Part shown: one piece after another, positions 34,491 through 45,100 of the stretch
Layout of the letters: each line of letters starts with the position of its first letter
Numbering within the stretch: position 1 is the first letter of the stretch
Source of the DNA: Nitrospira sp.
GTDB lineage: Bacteria > Nitrospirota > Nitrospiria > Nitrospirales > Nitrospiraceae
Length of the DNA: 64,000 nt
Assembly: GCA_029194665.1 (NCBI GenBank)
Contig: JARFXO010000002.1
Coordinates: forward strand, 124,001-188,000
Direction: 5' to 3'
Notes under the pieces: generated by a model
Told to the model about the DNA's origin: nothing
Databases searched by the model: none
The model's input: the letters and a program-made list of their open reading frames with translations, nothing else
Translations under genes and position numbers: made by a program

Positions 34491-37400
34491 GTCGATGGTA
34501 TCTCGCCGGGACGGCGAGAGAAGCGTGGTTCACCGATACCATGAGGAGTTTTGCCCGTTGTTCGGTGTCCATCAACTGTCGATTCGGTTTGTGGCCCCCC
34601 CGGATGCATCGGGTGATTCGAGCGGCCTTCCAGCCACCGATAGAGGACCGGCAGCATGATCAAGGTCAACAGCGTTGAACTCACGAGGCCGCCGATGACG
34701 ACCACCGCCAATGGCCGCTGCACCTCGGACCCGATCCCATTGGCAAATGCAAGTGGGACAAGCCCTAACAGCGCCACCAGAGCGGTCATCAAGACAGGAC
34801 GCAACCGAAGCAGAGCGCCTGAGATGACGGCGTCATCCAAACTATGGCCGTCCTCTCGCAATTTATTCATATAGGAAACAAGCACAATCCCGTTCAACAC
34901 AGCCACGCCGAAGAGATTGATGAAGCCGACGGACGCCGGCACGCTGAGATATTCCCCTGTCAGCCAGAGGGCGACAATGCCTCCGATCAACGCGAACGGC
35001 AGATTCAAGATGATCAGCGCCGCATGGCGCAGCGAATTGAACGAGGCGAACAACAACAAAAAAATCAGGCCAATGGTGATCGGCAGGATGATCTTCAGCC
35101 TCGCCATGGCTCGCTGCATGTTCTCGAACGAGCCGCCCCAGGTGATTTGGTAGCCGGAAGGAAGTTTGACCTCCTTGTCGATCTTGGCTTGAGCTTCCGC
35201 AACGATACTCTCGATATCGCGCCCGACTGTGTTGAACCCCACGTAGATTCGCCGTTTCAGCCCTTCTCGGCTGATCAGGGAGGGTCCTTCGCGTAGTTCA
35301 ACCGTGGCGAGATCACCGAGCGGAATCAGCGCCCCGGTGGCGGTCGTCAGGAGAATATTGCTGATCGTCTCGACGCTGTCCCGGTATTTTTCAGGGTATC
35401 GAAACGTCAAGTCGAAGCGCTTTTGCCCCTCATAGACACGAGTGGCCGCTTCTTGGCCGATTGCCGTGGTGATGATTTCCTGAATATGCGCAACATTAAT
35501 ACCGTGCCGGGCGATCTTGCTGCGGTTGATATCGATCGTCAGATAGGTCTGACCAAACAATTGCTCGACACGAATATCGCCGACGCCTCGTATACTGCTC
35601 ATGATCGCCTGAATTTTTTCTGCAAGGGTTCTCAACTCTTTCAGATCGTCACCGAGAATTTTCACCGTCGCTTCAGATCGGACTCCTGACACCAGCTCGT
35701 CAACCCGCTGCTGAATCGGCTGACTGATGAGAAAATTCGCGCCGGGCACCTTTTCAATACGTTTGCGGACGGCGTCATCGAGTGCCTGCTTCGTTTTGGC
35801 AGTCGTCCATTGATCTATCGGAACCAGGCTGATCACCGGATCGCTGGCGTTCGGTTCCTGGGGATCGTTCCCAAGCTCAGTACGCCCGATCTTGGAAACC
35901 ACCATCCGAACTTCCGGCAACTCAAGCACGGCCCGCTGCATTTGCTTCTCGATCTCGATGGACCGTTCCAACGCAATGCTCGGATACCGGATCATTTGGG
36001 GAGCGATGGCCGCTTCGTTCAGGATCGGGATGAACTCTCCCCCCAGGAACGGGAACAGGGATAAGCTGGCTCCAAGAAGCACCAGCGCACTCGTCAAGAC
36101 CGTGCGACGATGGGCCATGGCCCAATTCAACATGGGAAGGTACGCGCGTTTGATCGACCGCAACAGCCAGGTATCTTCTTCGCTCCCCTTGTTCAGCGCC
36201 ATGGCGCAGAGCACGGGAGACAACGTCAGCGAGAACGCCAGCGACACGACCAACGCAATCATGATCGTATAGGCCAAGGGTTGGAACATTTTCCCTTCCA
36301 TGCCCTGCAGGGTGAGAATCGGCAGGAAGACCAGAATGATGATCAGGATCCCGAAAATGACCGGCTGCCCCACTTCGGTCACCGCTCGGACGATGAGGCC
36401 GCTTCGGTCCACTTGATCCCCGCGATGTTCGGATAGATGGCGATACACGTTCTCGACGACGACCACGGAGCCATCCACCATCATCCCGACCGCGATCACC
36501 AGTCCGCCGAGTGACATGAGATTGGCCGTCAGCCCAGCGCGGTCCATGATGATAAAGGTGACCAGCGGCGTCACGATCAACGTGGCTGTCACGATGAGCG
36601 CGCTGCGCACGTTGCCGAGGAACAAGAATAAGATCGCCACCACCAGGACGATGCCTTCCATCAGTGCCTTATAGACCGTGTTTAATGCCGCGGTGATCAG
36701 TTCGATGCGGTCATAAAACGGCACGATGCGCAGGCCTCCGGGCAAGACGTCATTGTGGTGGATTTCTTCCACTTTGTCCTTGATGGATTGCACCACGTCC
36801 CTGGCATTGCCGCCTCGGAGCATCAGTACAATGCCGGCGACCGCTTCACGATCACCGTTGACGACGACGGCGCCATGCCGAACGGCGTGACCGATCCGCA
36901 CTTCCGCCACGTCACGGACATAGACCGGTGTTCCGTGTGCCTCTTTGACGACGATATTCTCAATATCCGCCAGCGTCTTAATGAGTCCCACCCCACGGAC
37001 CACATACTTCTCGTCGTCCTTCTCAAGAATGTTTCCTCCGGCATTGGCGTTGTTCTTGGCGACGGCACCAAACACATCGTGCAGCGCAAGGCCATATTTC
37101 CTGAGCATTCCCGGTTCGACGAGCACCTGATATTGTTTGACGAAACCGCCCATCGAATTGACATCCACAACGTCTGGCAGTCCCTTGAGCAGGGGCCTGA
37201 TCACCCAGTCTTCAAGCGTGCGCCGTTCCATCAGATCGGCTTCCGAGATCACGAACCCGGGCTGATTGTCGCGAGGTCCTTCCAGATAAAATTGATAGAC
37301 CTCCCCTAACCCTGTCGTGTTCGGAACAAGCTGTGAGATGGCCCCCGGCGGGAGCAGTTCCTGAACCTCGAGGATGCGTTCGAGGACGACTTGGCGAGCC

Positions 37401-37714
37401 AGATAAATATCGATGTCGTCCCGAAAGGTTACGGTAATCATGGACAGGCCCACCTTGGAGAGCGATCGGATATCGGTGAGTCCCGGCGCCCCGGTCAATT
37501 GCAACTCCATGGGAAACGTCACGAATCGTTCAATTTCGGCGGGTGACAATCCCGGAACCTTGGTGACCACTTGCACCAACACAGTGGTCACATCGGGAAA
37601 GGCATCGATCGCGATGGTCCGGAAGGCATAGAACCCTCCGGCACCCAGCAGGCAGGTCAGGGCCACGACAAGAACCCGTTGACGGAGGGAGAACTCCAGA
37701 ATGGAGGCGAGCAT
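34487..37714 (-). CDS. heavy-metal efflux RND transporter (CusA/CzcA family)
   Basis: 1075 residues, inner-membrane proton-driven RND pump of the HME type. MLASILEFSLRQRVLVVAL opens the first membrane helix; GLVIAVGMMVDGSVVVVENV contains the TM4 acidic residues that carry protons; SLAFSLTLSPVLCAMAL and the C-terminal FINLFGVAVLNGIVLVSYMN are RND signatures. The methionine-triad of CusA could not be confirmed, so Cu/Ag against Zn/Co/Cd substrate is open. It lies 4 bp after the adaptor gene. The last ~30 residues after HPMHPGG are polar and may bind metal (His). Confidence 0.92.
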   Translation of the reverse strand: MLASILEFSLRQRVLVVALTCLLGAGGFYAFRTIAIDAFPDVTTVLVQVVTKVPGLSPAEIERFVTFPMELQLTGAPGLTDIRSLSKVGLSMITVTFRDDIDIYLARQVVLERILEVQELLPPGAISQLVPNTTGLGEVYQFYLEGPRDNQPGFVISEADLMERRTLEDWVIRPLLKGLPDVVDVNSMGGFVKQYQVLVEPGMLRKYGLALHDVFGAVAKNNANAGGNILEKDDEKYVVRGVGLIKTLADIENIVVKEAHGTPVYVRDVAEVRIGHAVRHGAVVVNGDREAVAGIVLMLRGGNARDVVQSIKDKVEEIHHNDVLPGGLRIVPFYDRIELITAALNTVYKALMEGIVLVVAILFLFLGNVRSALIVTATLIVTPLVTFIIMDRAGLTANLMSLGGLVIAVGMMVDGSVVVVENVYRHLSEHRGDQVDRSGLIVRAVTEVGQPVIFGILIIILVFLPILTLQGMEGKMFQPLAYTIMIALVVSLAFSLTLSPVLCAMALNKGSEEDTWLLRSIKRAYLPMLNWAMAHRRTVLTSALVLLGASLSLFPFLGGEFIPILNEAAIAPQMIRYPSIALERSIEIEKQMQRAVLELPEVRMVVSKIGRTELGNDPQEPNASDPVISLVPIDQWTTAKTKQALDDAVRKRIEKVPGANFLISQPIQQRVDELVSGVRSEATVKILGDDLKELRTLAEKIQAIMSSIRGVGDIRVEQLFGQTYLTIDINRSKIARHGINVAHIQEIITTAIGQEAATRVYEGQKRFDLTFRYPEKYRDSVETISNILLTTATGALIPLGDLATVELREGPSLISREGLKRRIYVGFNTVGRDIESIVAEAQAKIDKEVKLPSGYQITWGGSFENMQRAMARLKIILPITIGLIFLLLFASFNSLRHAALIILNLPFALIGGIVALWLTGEYLSVPASVGFINLFGVAVLNGIVLVSYMNKLREDGHSLDDAVISGALLRLRPVLMTALVALLGLVPLAFANGIGSEVQRPLAVVVIGGLVSSTLLTLIMLPVLYRWLEGRSNHPMHPGGPQTESTVDGHRTTGKTPHGIGEPRFSRRPGEIPST

Positions 37715-37718
37715 CCGG

Positions 37719-38918
37719 CTAGACCTGCTCCCCGAGAAGCTCGGACTTGAGCACGAACGCGCCCTTCGTCACGACCGATTCCCCTTCTCGAAGCCCATCC
37801 AGCACCTTGACCTCATGGCCGTTGGAATCGCCCAGCTTCACATCGCGGACCTCGAAGACGCTCGGCTCACGTTGCACAAACACGAATTTTCGTTCCCGAT
37901 CTCGCTGGACGGAGGCTTCCGCCACGACCAAAACGTTCGGCTCCGGCTCGGAATACACCCGGATCGTCGCGAACATTTCCGGCTTCAGCTTTTTGTCCGG
38001 ATTGGGGAGTTCAAGCCGCAGATTCATCGTCCTCGTGGCGACATCGAGCACGTCGCCGACATACGTGATCTCCCCGTGGAAGACTTGGTTCGGATAGGCA
38101 TTGACGAGTACTTCGACGCGCTGATTTTCCGGGGTCGGACCGGCACTGATATAGGGAATGTCCTTTTCAGGAATGTTGGCAAGCACCCATACCTCTGAAA
38201 GATCCGCGACGACGAACAACTTTTCTGTCGTCTCGACGACCTCTCCTTTGGTCAGATTCCTGCCGATCACCCGGCCGTCGAACGGCGCCACGATCGGCAC
38301 GAACGATCGAATCGAGTGGTCGCCATCGAGTTGGCGAATCTGCTTTTCCGACATCCCATACAATTCCAATCGATCCCGAGCTTCTCGTTTTTCCGCCCGA
38401 ATACTGAGCATTTCTCCCTTACGCCGTTGAGACTCAGCCAAGCCGATGACCTTTTCGGTCAACAGCATCTTTGCCCGTTCGTAGGATTGTTCCGCAACGT
38501 ACAGCCTGGCAGCCGCCTTCAGATAAGCCGATTGCGCGATGCCCAATTCGCCGCTGTATAAGAGAGCGAGCAGGTCACCCCCCTTCACCTGTTGGCCTAG
38601 ATCCGCATACACTTCTGTAACCCGTCCACGTACCAGAGTCGTGACTTCCGCCAAGGCATGTTGGTTCGGCGCGATAGTGCCGGGGAAGTCCCGATGGGTT
38701 CGAAATTCCTTGCGAACGACGGGATGGATCTCTATCCCGGCACTGACTACCTGGTCACTCGGCAATCGAACGATCCCCTCGGACGGTGTCGGCACCGGAG
38801 GCTTCGGAGCCGCGTCCCCGGAAGCAGAAAACTCGCAACCGCTCCCCACGGTCATGAGACTCATGACAAGACATGCGAGAATGTGAATCAGTCTGATCCT
38901 CCGGTGGTCCTTCCTCAC
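37719..38918 (-). CDS. RND periplasmic adaptor (CusB/CzcB family), lipoprotein-like
   Basis: 399 residues from a GTG that overlaps the upstream stop. N-terminal hydrophobic segment ending SLMTVGSGCEF, a probable lipobox-type Cys. The barrel-sandwich and hairpin parts follow (VRGRVTEVYADLGQQVKGGD, then SYERAKMLLTEKVIGLAESQ), then FVPIVAPFDGRVIGRNLTKG and the beta-barrel AYPNQVFHGEITYVGDVLDV. It links the pump to the outer-membrane channel and may hand over metal. Confidence 0.9.
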   Translation of the reverse strand: MRKDHRRIRLIHILACLVMSLMTVGSGCEFSASGDAAPKPPVPTPSEGIVRLPSDQVVSAGIEIHPVVRKEFRTHRDFPGTIAPNQHALAEVTTLVRGRVTEVYADLGQQVKGGDLLALLYSGELGIAQSAYLKAAARLYVAEQSYERAKMLLTEKVIGLAESQRRKGEMLSIRAEKREARDRLELYGMSEKQIRQLDGDHSIRSFVPIVAPFDGRVIGRNLTKGEVVETTEKLFVVADLSEVWVLANIPEKDIPYISAGPTPENQRVEVLVNAYPNQVFHGEITYVGDVLDVATRTMNLRLELPNPDKKLKPEMFATIRVYSEPEPNVLVVAEASVQRDRERKFVFVQREPSVFEVRDVKLGDSNGHEVKVLDGLREGESVVTKGAFVLKSELLGEQV

Positions 38919-40171
38919 AACAATCCTCCCACCGCCTGTTCAAGCCGAGCCAGCGAGACAGAGAGATCGTGCCGCGCCAGCGCATAGTCCAGCAAGATCT
39001 GTCGCTGCACACGTTGCGCATCCAATACTTCGAGCAAGCTGGAGGCCCCTTGCTGGAAGCTAAACTGTGCAATCCTCAGAGCCTCCTGAGCCTGTCTCAG
39101 CAGACCCTTGTCGAACACCTCAATCAACTCCCCCGTGGTACGGACATCCTGAAAGTGCTGAGAGATGGCTCGTCCCAGATCGTTGCGCATCCGAAGCAGC
39201 TCGGCTTCCTCTCGACGCTTCGCGCCTAACGATGCAGCAATTTCTCCTTGACGGCGGTACCAAAGCGGCATCGGCACAGACAGGCCCCCTTGGACCGCTT
39301 CCCGTCCGATCTCGCGCCAAAAGCCACCGTTGAGGGTCACCGTCGGCATCCGCGCCTGCCGTTCGAATTCAATCTTCCAGTCAGACTGTTCCACGGATTT
39401 CATCAAACGCTGGATGCTTGGATGCTGCTCCATCATGCGAGCCATTAACCGTTCAATCTGCAAATCTCGAGGAAGCATTCTGAATTCACCGTGGACCATA
39501 TAGGTTGGCCCAAGCGCACCGCCGGTCAAGGTGTCCACGACCACACGGCTGTTCCGAACGAAATTGTCCGCGCGTGCGAGATGCTGACGAGCCTTCAGGA
39601 CTTCGACCTCGGCCTTGATGGATTCGAATTGAGGGGCTTCACCTGACTTGACGCGTGTGTTGACGATCCTTGTCACACCTTCAACGATGTCCAGGTTCTG
39701 GCGTGCGAGATCGGCGCCTTGTTGCGCCAAGAGCAGATCATAGAAGGCCACCTTCACTTGCGAAACCAAATTCAACCGTGTTTCCACCATGCCGACATTG
39801 GCGGTCACTACCCCGAGATCCGCCACTTGTCGCCGTGCGGCCCGCATGGCCGGCCATTCGATCGGCTGCCCCACCATGACGTTATATTCGGTGACTGACA
39901 AAATATTCTCCGGTGGTCCCACGATCGTGTCTTTAAGCTTACCCTGACCACCGTGGCCTGTCACAGTCGGGTTGGGGTACGCGCCCGCCGTTGTCTGGTT
40001 CCCCTTCTGCTGGTCGATGTTTCCCTCAGCGATCGAAACCAAGGGATTTCGTGCCAAGGCCAGATTGACGATCATGTCGAGGTTGTAGATCTGTTCTAGG
40101 GATTCGGCAGAAGCCGTTGCCATGCTAAGGCTGATAGTCATCCCACAAACCAGAGCCGGAATCAGTCTCAT
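38915..40171 (-). CDS. outer-membrane efflux protein (TolC/CusC family)
   Basis: 418 residues with a signal peptide (LVCGMTISLSMATASAES). Two OEP repeats of long helices: NLVSQVKVAFYDLLLAQQGA and AQEALRIAQFSFQQGASSLL followed by EVLDAQRVQRQILLDYALAR. First gene of the operon, which runs outer membrane, adaptor, pump, cytochrome. About 110 bp separate it from the next gene on the same strand, and the operon promoter should lie there. Confidence 0.9.
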   Translation of the reverse strand: MRLIPALVCGMTISLSMATASAESLEQIYNLDMIVNLALARNPLVSIAEGNIDQQKGNQTTAGAYPNPTVTGHGGQGKLKDTIVGPPENILSVTEYNVMVGQPIEWPAMRAARRQVADLGVVTANVGMVETRLNLVSQVKVAFYDLLLAQQGADLARQNLDIVEGVTRIVNTRVKSGEAPQFESIKAEVEVLKARQHLARADNFVRNSRVVVDTLTGGALGPTYMVHGEFRMLPRDLQIERLMARMMEQHPSIQRLMKSVEQSDWKIEFERQARMPTVTLNGGFWREIGREAVQGGLSVPMPLWYRRQGEIAASLGAKRREEAELLRMRNDLGRAISQHFQDVRTTGELIEVFDKGLLRQAQEALRIAQFSFQQGASSLLEVLDAQRVQRQILLDYALARHDLSVSLARLEQAVGGLL

Positions 40172-40280
40172 CGTGCGCTCCTATTTCAGTACAACTTCTG
40201 TAGAACAGAGACTGCAAATCATCGGTCGATCGATCATAATAGTCCGAATGTGGTTGAGTTTCAAATAACTAGCCAGACCA

Positions 40281-41114
40281 TTACGGCATCTTCGATGCGA
40301 CCTGAGAATCGGGCCGCAATCCTCCGAAGTAGAAGGCCGAAATCGCCGCTGTCGCTGCAACGTTCAATGACTCCACCCCCTCGGCCATTGGAATAGAAAA
40401 CCTGACGCGGGACGCCTTCACGATGTCCGGATCCAACCCCGCTCCTTCGTTTCCAACAGCAATCATGAGGCGGCTTGGTATTGTCCGAATATCCCTGATC
40501 GAGACTCTCTCGACCAAAGCCATGACTGCTGAATAGATGTCACATCCATACGAGCAGAAAGCTCGAAAGTCCTGCGCCTGGAAGACCGGAAGGCTCAGGA
40601 TCGTGCCGGCCGTGGCGCGGATGACTTTAGGGCTGAAAGGATCAGCGGAATCGACACTCAACCATACTCCGGATAGCTTCAGTGCTGCGGCTGTTCGGAT
40701 AATCGCTCCCACATTCGCTGGATCTTGGAGCCTGTCTCCGTAGATTCCCAATACTCTCGATTGCTTGAACACCTGCTCCTCGTCCCATCGAGGCTGACGG
40801 ACGACCGCAAGTATCCCTTGCGGCGCTTCCACATCAGTCAGTTTTTCAAAGCCGGCGTCCGGGCAAACGAACTGGCGCACAGACAGTTTCGTGCGCACTC
40901 TGCGGGCCGCCTCGGCCTCGTCACAGAGAAACCGCGGCGATACGATCAGGCTGAGGATGGACTGTGGATGTCGATGCATCAGATCGAGACAGGACTTGGT
41001 CCCTTCAAGGACAAAGGCTCCTTCTCTCGATCTGGTTTTCTTATCGCAAAACAGTTGCCGGATCAGGGAGGCCTGTGCACGGGTGAGAGCCGGAAGCTTC
41101 GGCACGGCGCCCAC
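40281..41114 (-). CDS. SpoU/TrmH-family RNA 2'-O-methyltransferase
   Basis: 277 residues, SPOUT-fold methyltransferase acting on rRNA or tRNA. An N-terminal substrate-binding domain is followed by motif 1 GDRLQDPANVGAIIRTAAAL (Asn and Arg of N-x-G-x(3)-R), motif 2 MIAVGNEGAGL and motif 3 IPMAEGVESLNVAATAAISA, the S-adenosylmethionine knot. Complete. The exact target cannot be read from sequence; RlmB-like and TsnR-like forms are alternatives. Confidence 0.9.
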   Translation of the reverse strand: MGAVPKLPALTRAQASLIRQLFCDKKTRSREGAFVLEGTKSCLDLMHRHPQSILSLIVSPRFLCDEAEAARRVRTKLSVRQFVCPDAGFEKLTDVEAPQGILAVVRQPRWDEEQVFKQSRVLGIYGDRLQDPANVGAIIRTAAALKLSGVWLSVDSADPFSPKVIRATAGTILSLPVFQAQDFRAFCSYGCDIYSAVMALVERVSIRDIRTIPSRLMIAVGNEGAGLDPDIVKASRVRFSIPMAEGVESLNVAATAAISAFYFGGLRPDSQVASKMP

Positions 41115-41169
41115 TATACACCCATCATCACACTGAGGAACCTACTACTAAGACAGCTGCGGCCGTCGA

Positions 41170-41511
41170 TCACCGGCGCCTTCGTTCGGAGGCTGCTTCC
41201 GCCGCACGGATACGCTGCGCCCTCGCCTTGGCTCGCTTCAGTGCAGTCAGTTTTCCCCTGGTCCGAGTTTGCTCGAACTGCAACTGTTCAAGCTGAGACT
41301 TCAAGTGGGCTTTTTCCTGTTTATGCAGACTTGCGCATTCCGCCTTGGACAGCTGTGTCCAATCCCCGCTGCTTCTGGCACGCTTGATTCGTTCCTCCAA
41401 GGATTCTCGAAGCTGCCTGGCCCTCATCGTCATGAGAGATTTAAGAGCCTCCTGACGACGTTGGACCTCCTCTTCTTCAGCCATGATCCCACGAATATCG
41501 GTCCCTAACAT
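41170..41511 (-). CDS. small charged coiled-coil protein, unknown
   Basis: 113 residues with a strong ribosome site (AAGGAGGTGGGGACCT) before the ATG at 41511. Almost wholly helical and highly charged: EEEEVQRRQEALKSLMTMRA, then EKAHLKSQLEQLQFEQTRTR and a basic R/A-rich tail. No family recognised. The basic end may bind nucleic acid. The gene precedes the RNA methyltransferase gene by 55 bp and may share its transcript. Confidence 0.65.
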   Translation of the reverse strand: MLGTDIRGIMAEEEEVQRRQEALKSLMTMRARQLRESLEERIKRARSSGDWTQLSKAECASLHKQEKAHLKSQLEQLQFEQTRTRGKLTALKRAKARAQRIRAAEAASERRRR

Positions 41512-41672
41512 AGGTCCCCACCTCCTTCAACGAGATGAAACTTGCGGCAGCATTATACCGATTTCAGACCTGATCTTGAAGTAGCACATAAGATGTTCAT
41601 ATTACTGATCAAATCTCGTTTTGCTCGCGCAATGTGATTGAAGATCACCCCTTCGTTGTGTATTATGGCCCT

Positions 41673-42134
41673 ATGTCGATAGGGCAATTCATCCGGGGCT
41701 GGAGAATCTCGAGGAACCAATCCATCCAATCGCTTTCAGACGCGGCAGGTATTGCCCAGAGCTTCCTTGAGCAGATCGAGGCAGATCAGGCGGACCCCAC
41801 GGCCGGTACGATTGAAGCGGTTGCCTCCGTCTTGCGCATTCCTCCCTCATGGCTGTTCGACAGTCCCCACTCCTTCGAATGTCTGTTCGCAGAGGCAGAT
41901 GGGATGGAAGAGCCGTGCGCTTCTCAGGTAGATCCGGTTACAGAACGGATCTTAGCGGGATGTCGCACTGATCGATCCCTCTATGTCCTTTTGACGACGC
42001 TCATGCAAGCCGGTGACCCAAGATTCTTGCGGGCCGCCGAGATGAGTCTCCGCAGTTTGGTGAAACAATCTCGGGAAACGTCCGTGCCGTGGCAACAACG
42101 CCCTTCTGGACACTTCGAGCCCCCCAGTGATTAG
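41673..42134 (+). CDS. XRE-family helix-turn-helix regulator
   Basis: 153 residues from MSIGQFIRGWRIS (the frame opens at a GTG at 41634). The DNA-binding domain is SIQSLSDAAGIAQSFLEQIE followed by AVASVLRIPPSWLF. The C-terminal half (DRSLYVLLTTLMQAGDPRFL and RAAEMSLRSLVKQSRE) is helical and unassigned. It is convergent with the giant RTX gene, which ends 41 bp downstream, so it may control other genes. No ligand site is recognised. Confidence 0.75.
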   Translation: MSIGQFIRGWRISRNQSIQSLSDAAGIAQSFLEQIEADQADPTAGTIEAVASVLRIPPSWLFDSPHSFECLFAEADGMEEPCASQVDPVTERILAGCRTDRSLYVLLTTLMQAGDPRFLRAAEMSLRSLVKQSRETSVPWQQRPSGHFEPPSD

Positions 42135-42175
42135 ATCGGTCGTCTGAATCCCTCTGAGCCAATCCTACTCCTCAT

Positions 42176-45100
42176 CTATTGCCAGCTGGCAGCAAGCACG
42201 GCCTGCACATCTTGCGGCTGCTGATCGATGGCCTGATCCCAGGGAAGACCGGTCTGCTGCGTAAAACCCGCCATCGCTTGGATGAGCTGGTCCACTTGTG
42301 TACTGAGCAGAATCTCTCCGTTGCCTGCTTGAATCGTTTCCGTACGATTCGCTGTACTCGTATACCAGTTCTGGATCGTGACCATATCCGTCGAACCATG
42401 GATGGCCAATCGCAGGTCATTGGCCTGGCGGCTAATCACGAGATCAAGCGGATCGATCCCGGTGTCATAGCGCAGCTTGTCAGTCGTGCCACTCTTGTCT
42501 TGTAAGAGATCTTGTCCGTCTCCCCGGCTCAAGAGATAGGTATCGTTGCCGCTGCCACCGTTGAGCCTGTCGTCGCCCTCATTGCCTCGAAGCGTATCGT
42601 TACCACCGGCTCCAGTCAAAACATTGTTGGAGCTGTTGCCCATGAGCGTATTATTCAGTCCATTTCCCGTCCCGTTGATGACATCAGCCCCGGTCAACGT
42701 CAGGTTTTCCACGTTGGCACCGAGGGTATGAGTCGCACTGGTCTGAACTGTGTCCGTTCCCTCACCCGCAGCTTCTACCACGGTGTCTCTCGAACCAATG
42801 ATGTAGGTATCGTCGCCGGCTCCTCCTGTCAGGGTATTGCGTCCTAGGCTAAGCAGACCATTCAGCACATTGGCCCGCTCGTTGCCGGTTCCATTGATCG
42901 CGCTGAAGCCCACCAGGGTCAGATTCTCCACGTCGGCAGCAAGGTTGTGGGTGAGGGCGCTGACTACCGTGTCCGTGCCGCTGTTTACCTCTTCAATGAC
43001 GGTATCATCGACACCAATCACATAGGTGTCATTGCCTGCCAGTCCCGCCAGCACGTTGGCGCCACTATTGCCCGTGAGCTTGTTGTCAAGATCGTTTCCG
43101 ATCCCGTTGATCGCCGCCGAGCCGGTCAAAACCAGGTGTTCTACATTCACCCCAAGACCATAGGTCACGGAGCTGGCGACTATGTCGAAGCCTTCGTTGG
43201 TCGCTTCGGTCACAACATCACCGACCTGATCCACTATATACAAGTCATTCCCCGCACCACCGACCATAGTATCGGCTCCGGCCTTGCCGTCTAGCAGATT
43301 GGCCTCGTTGTTTCCAGACAACTGATTACTTAGGGCATTCCCAATGCCTGTGCTTGGTCCTGTCCCTGTCAGCGTCAAATTCTCAAGATTCGCACCCAGG
43401 GTGTATCTGAGGAGCGAGGTCTGCACCGTATCGGTTCCCTCGTCGGCCAGTTCGGTCACGACATCACCCGCGACGTCCACAATGTAGGTATCGTTGCCGG
43501 TCCCTCCGCGCATCGTGTCTGTGCCGGATCCGCCGTCGAGAAGATCGTGGCCCTGTCCACCGGCTAGGCTATCGTCGCCGGCTAGAGCCGTGATCCGATC
43601 AACCACATTCGTGCCGGTGATAGAGTCATTGCCGCCCGTCCCTGTCAGATCAAACCCACGTTGGACAAGCTGGTCATAGGACAGGACGGTGCCATCAGCA
43701 AACCTGAAGGTTTCGATCGTGCGAGGCCCCAACACATTGTTCGGGTCAAAATACGAGAGATGAAGAGCATCGCCGCTGGTCCCGATATGCAGCAGCAGCG
43801 AACCTACATCTAGGCTGAGATCAGCGGGATCGATGCCCGCACCAAATTCGAGCGTATTCGTACCGCTAGGTAGGCTCGAATCGTTAATCGTATCGACTCC
43901 GTCACCAATATTATAGACATAGGTGTCGTCGCCGGAACCGCCCAGAAGCGTATCGTTCCCGATTCCTCCGGCAATGGTGTCGTTGCCTGCACCGGCATCC
44001 ACGATATCGTCTCCACCGAGGGCGTCGATGACATCATCCCCTGCGGCGGTCGTGATTGTGTCGTCCCCTTCGGTGATGGTCGGTCTGAAGAAACTGTTGA
44101 TACCTGTCGTGCTGCCATCGGCAAAGGCCAAGGTCTCCACCACCAGCGAACCGTTCGCCCCTGTGAGATCGAAATTGTTCAGTACCAGTCGATCTGTCCC
44201 GCTCGTGCCGACTTGAATGATGAGCGTTCGAGCGACTTCATCATGCCTTACGATAAGGTCATTCCGGCTGATCCCTACGCCGAATTGGATAAGGTTTCCC
44301 TCGCCGACAGCCGCGACATCCTCGATCATATCGATGCCATCACCGAGGTTGAAGAGATAGGTGTCGTGACCGGTCCCACCGCGGAGCACGTCGTTGTCGA
44401 GCCCGCCGACGAGAGTATCGCGACCAGTAAGGCCGGATAGGACATTGCCATCCTCCGAGCCGATCAAGACGTTGTCCAGCTCGTTGCCTGTTCCATTGAG
44501 CGGTGGCGGAGAGATGAGGTTATCCTGATCGTCGAAGCTGGCCGGTGGTGAGACGAGTTCCAAATTTTCAAGATGCTCCCCCAATATATAGGAAACCGTG
44601 CTCTTCACCGTGTCGGTTCCTTCATTCTCCAGCTCCGCCGCCGTTTGCTCTTGGCTATGGACGATGTAGGTATCGTTGCCGAGCCCTCCGATTAAAAGAT
44701 CGTCGGTTTCACGTGGGACTGCGTCTCGTCTATCCAGCCCCCCGCCTAGAAATGGTATCCCCCCAACAAACGAGAGGTTTCCAGCATCCTCCATCAGAAT
44801 GTCATCACCCTCTCCACCGATCAAAATATCGCTGCCGGTTCCTTCGATGTAGGGTGGCCCTTCCAGCTCACGAAAGATCCCTCCAACCAACACATCGTTC
44901 CCGGCACCGCCGTCCAGAATGTTGTCACGTGTATTGCCCACGATGAGATTATCAAGTTCATTTCCGACCCCGTTGTCGGCGGTGAAGTCGGCAAGGACAA
45001 GATTCTCGACGTTGTCGGGCAAGGTGTAGTCCTGCGCACTCTGAACAGTATCAATCCCACCGCCCGGCGCCTCGATAACCTCATAATTCCCCGGGATGCT

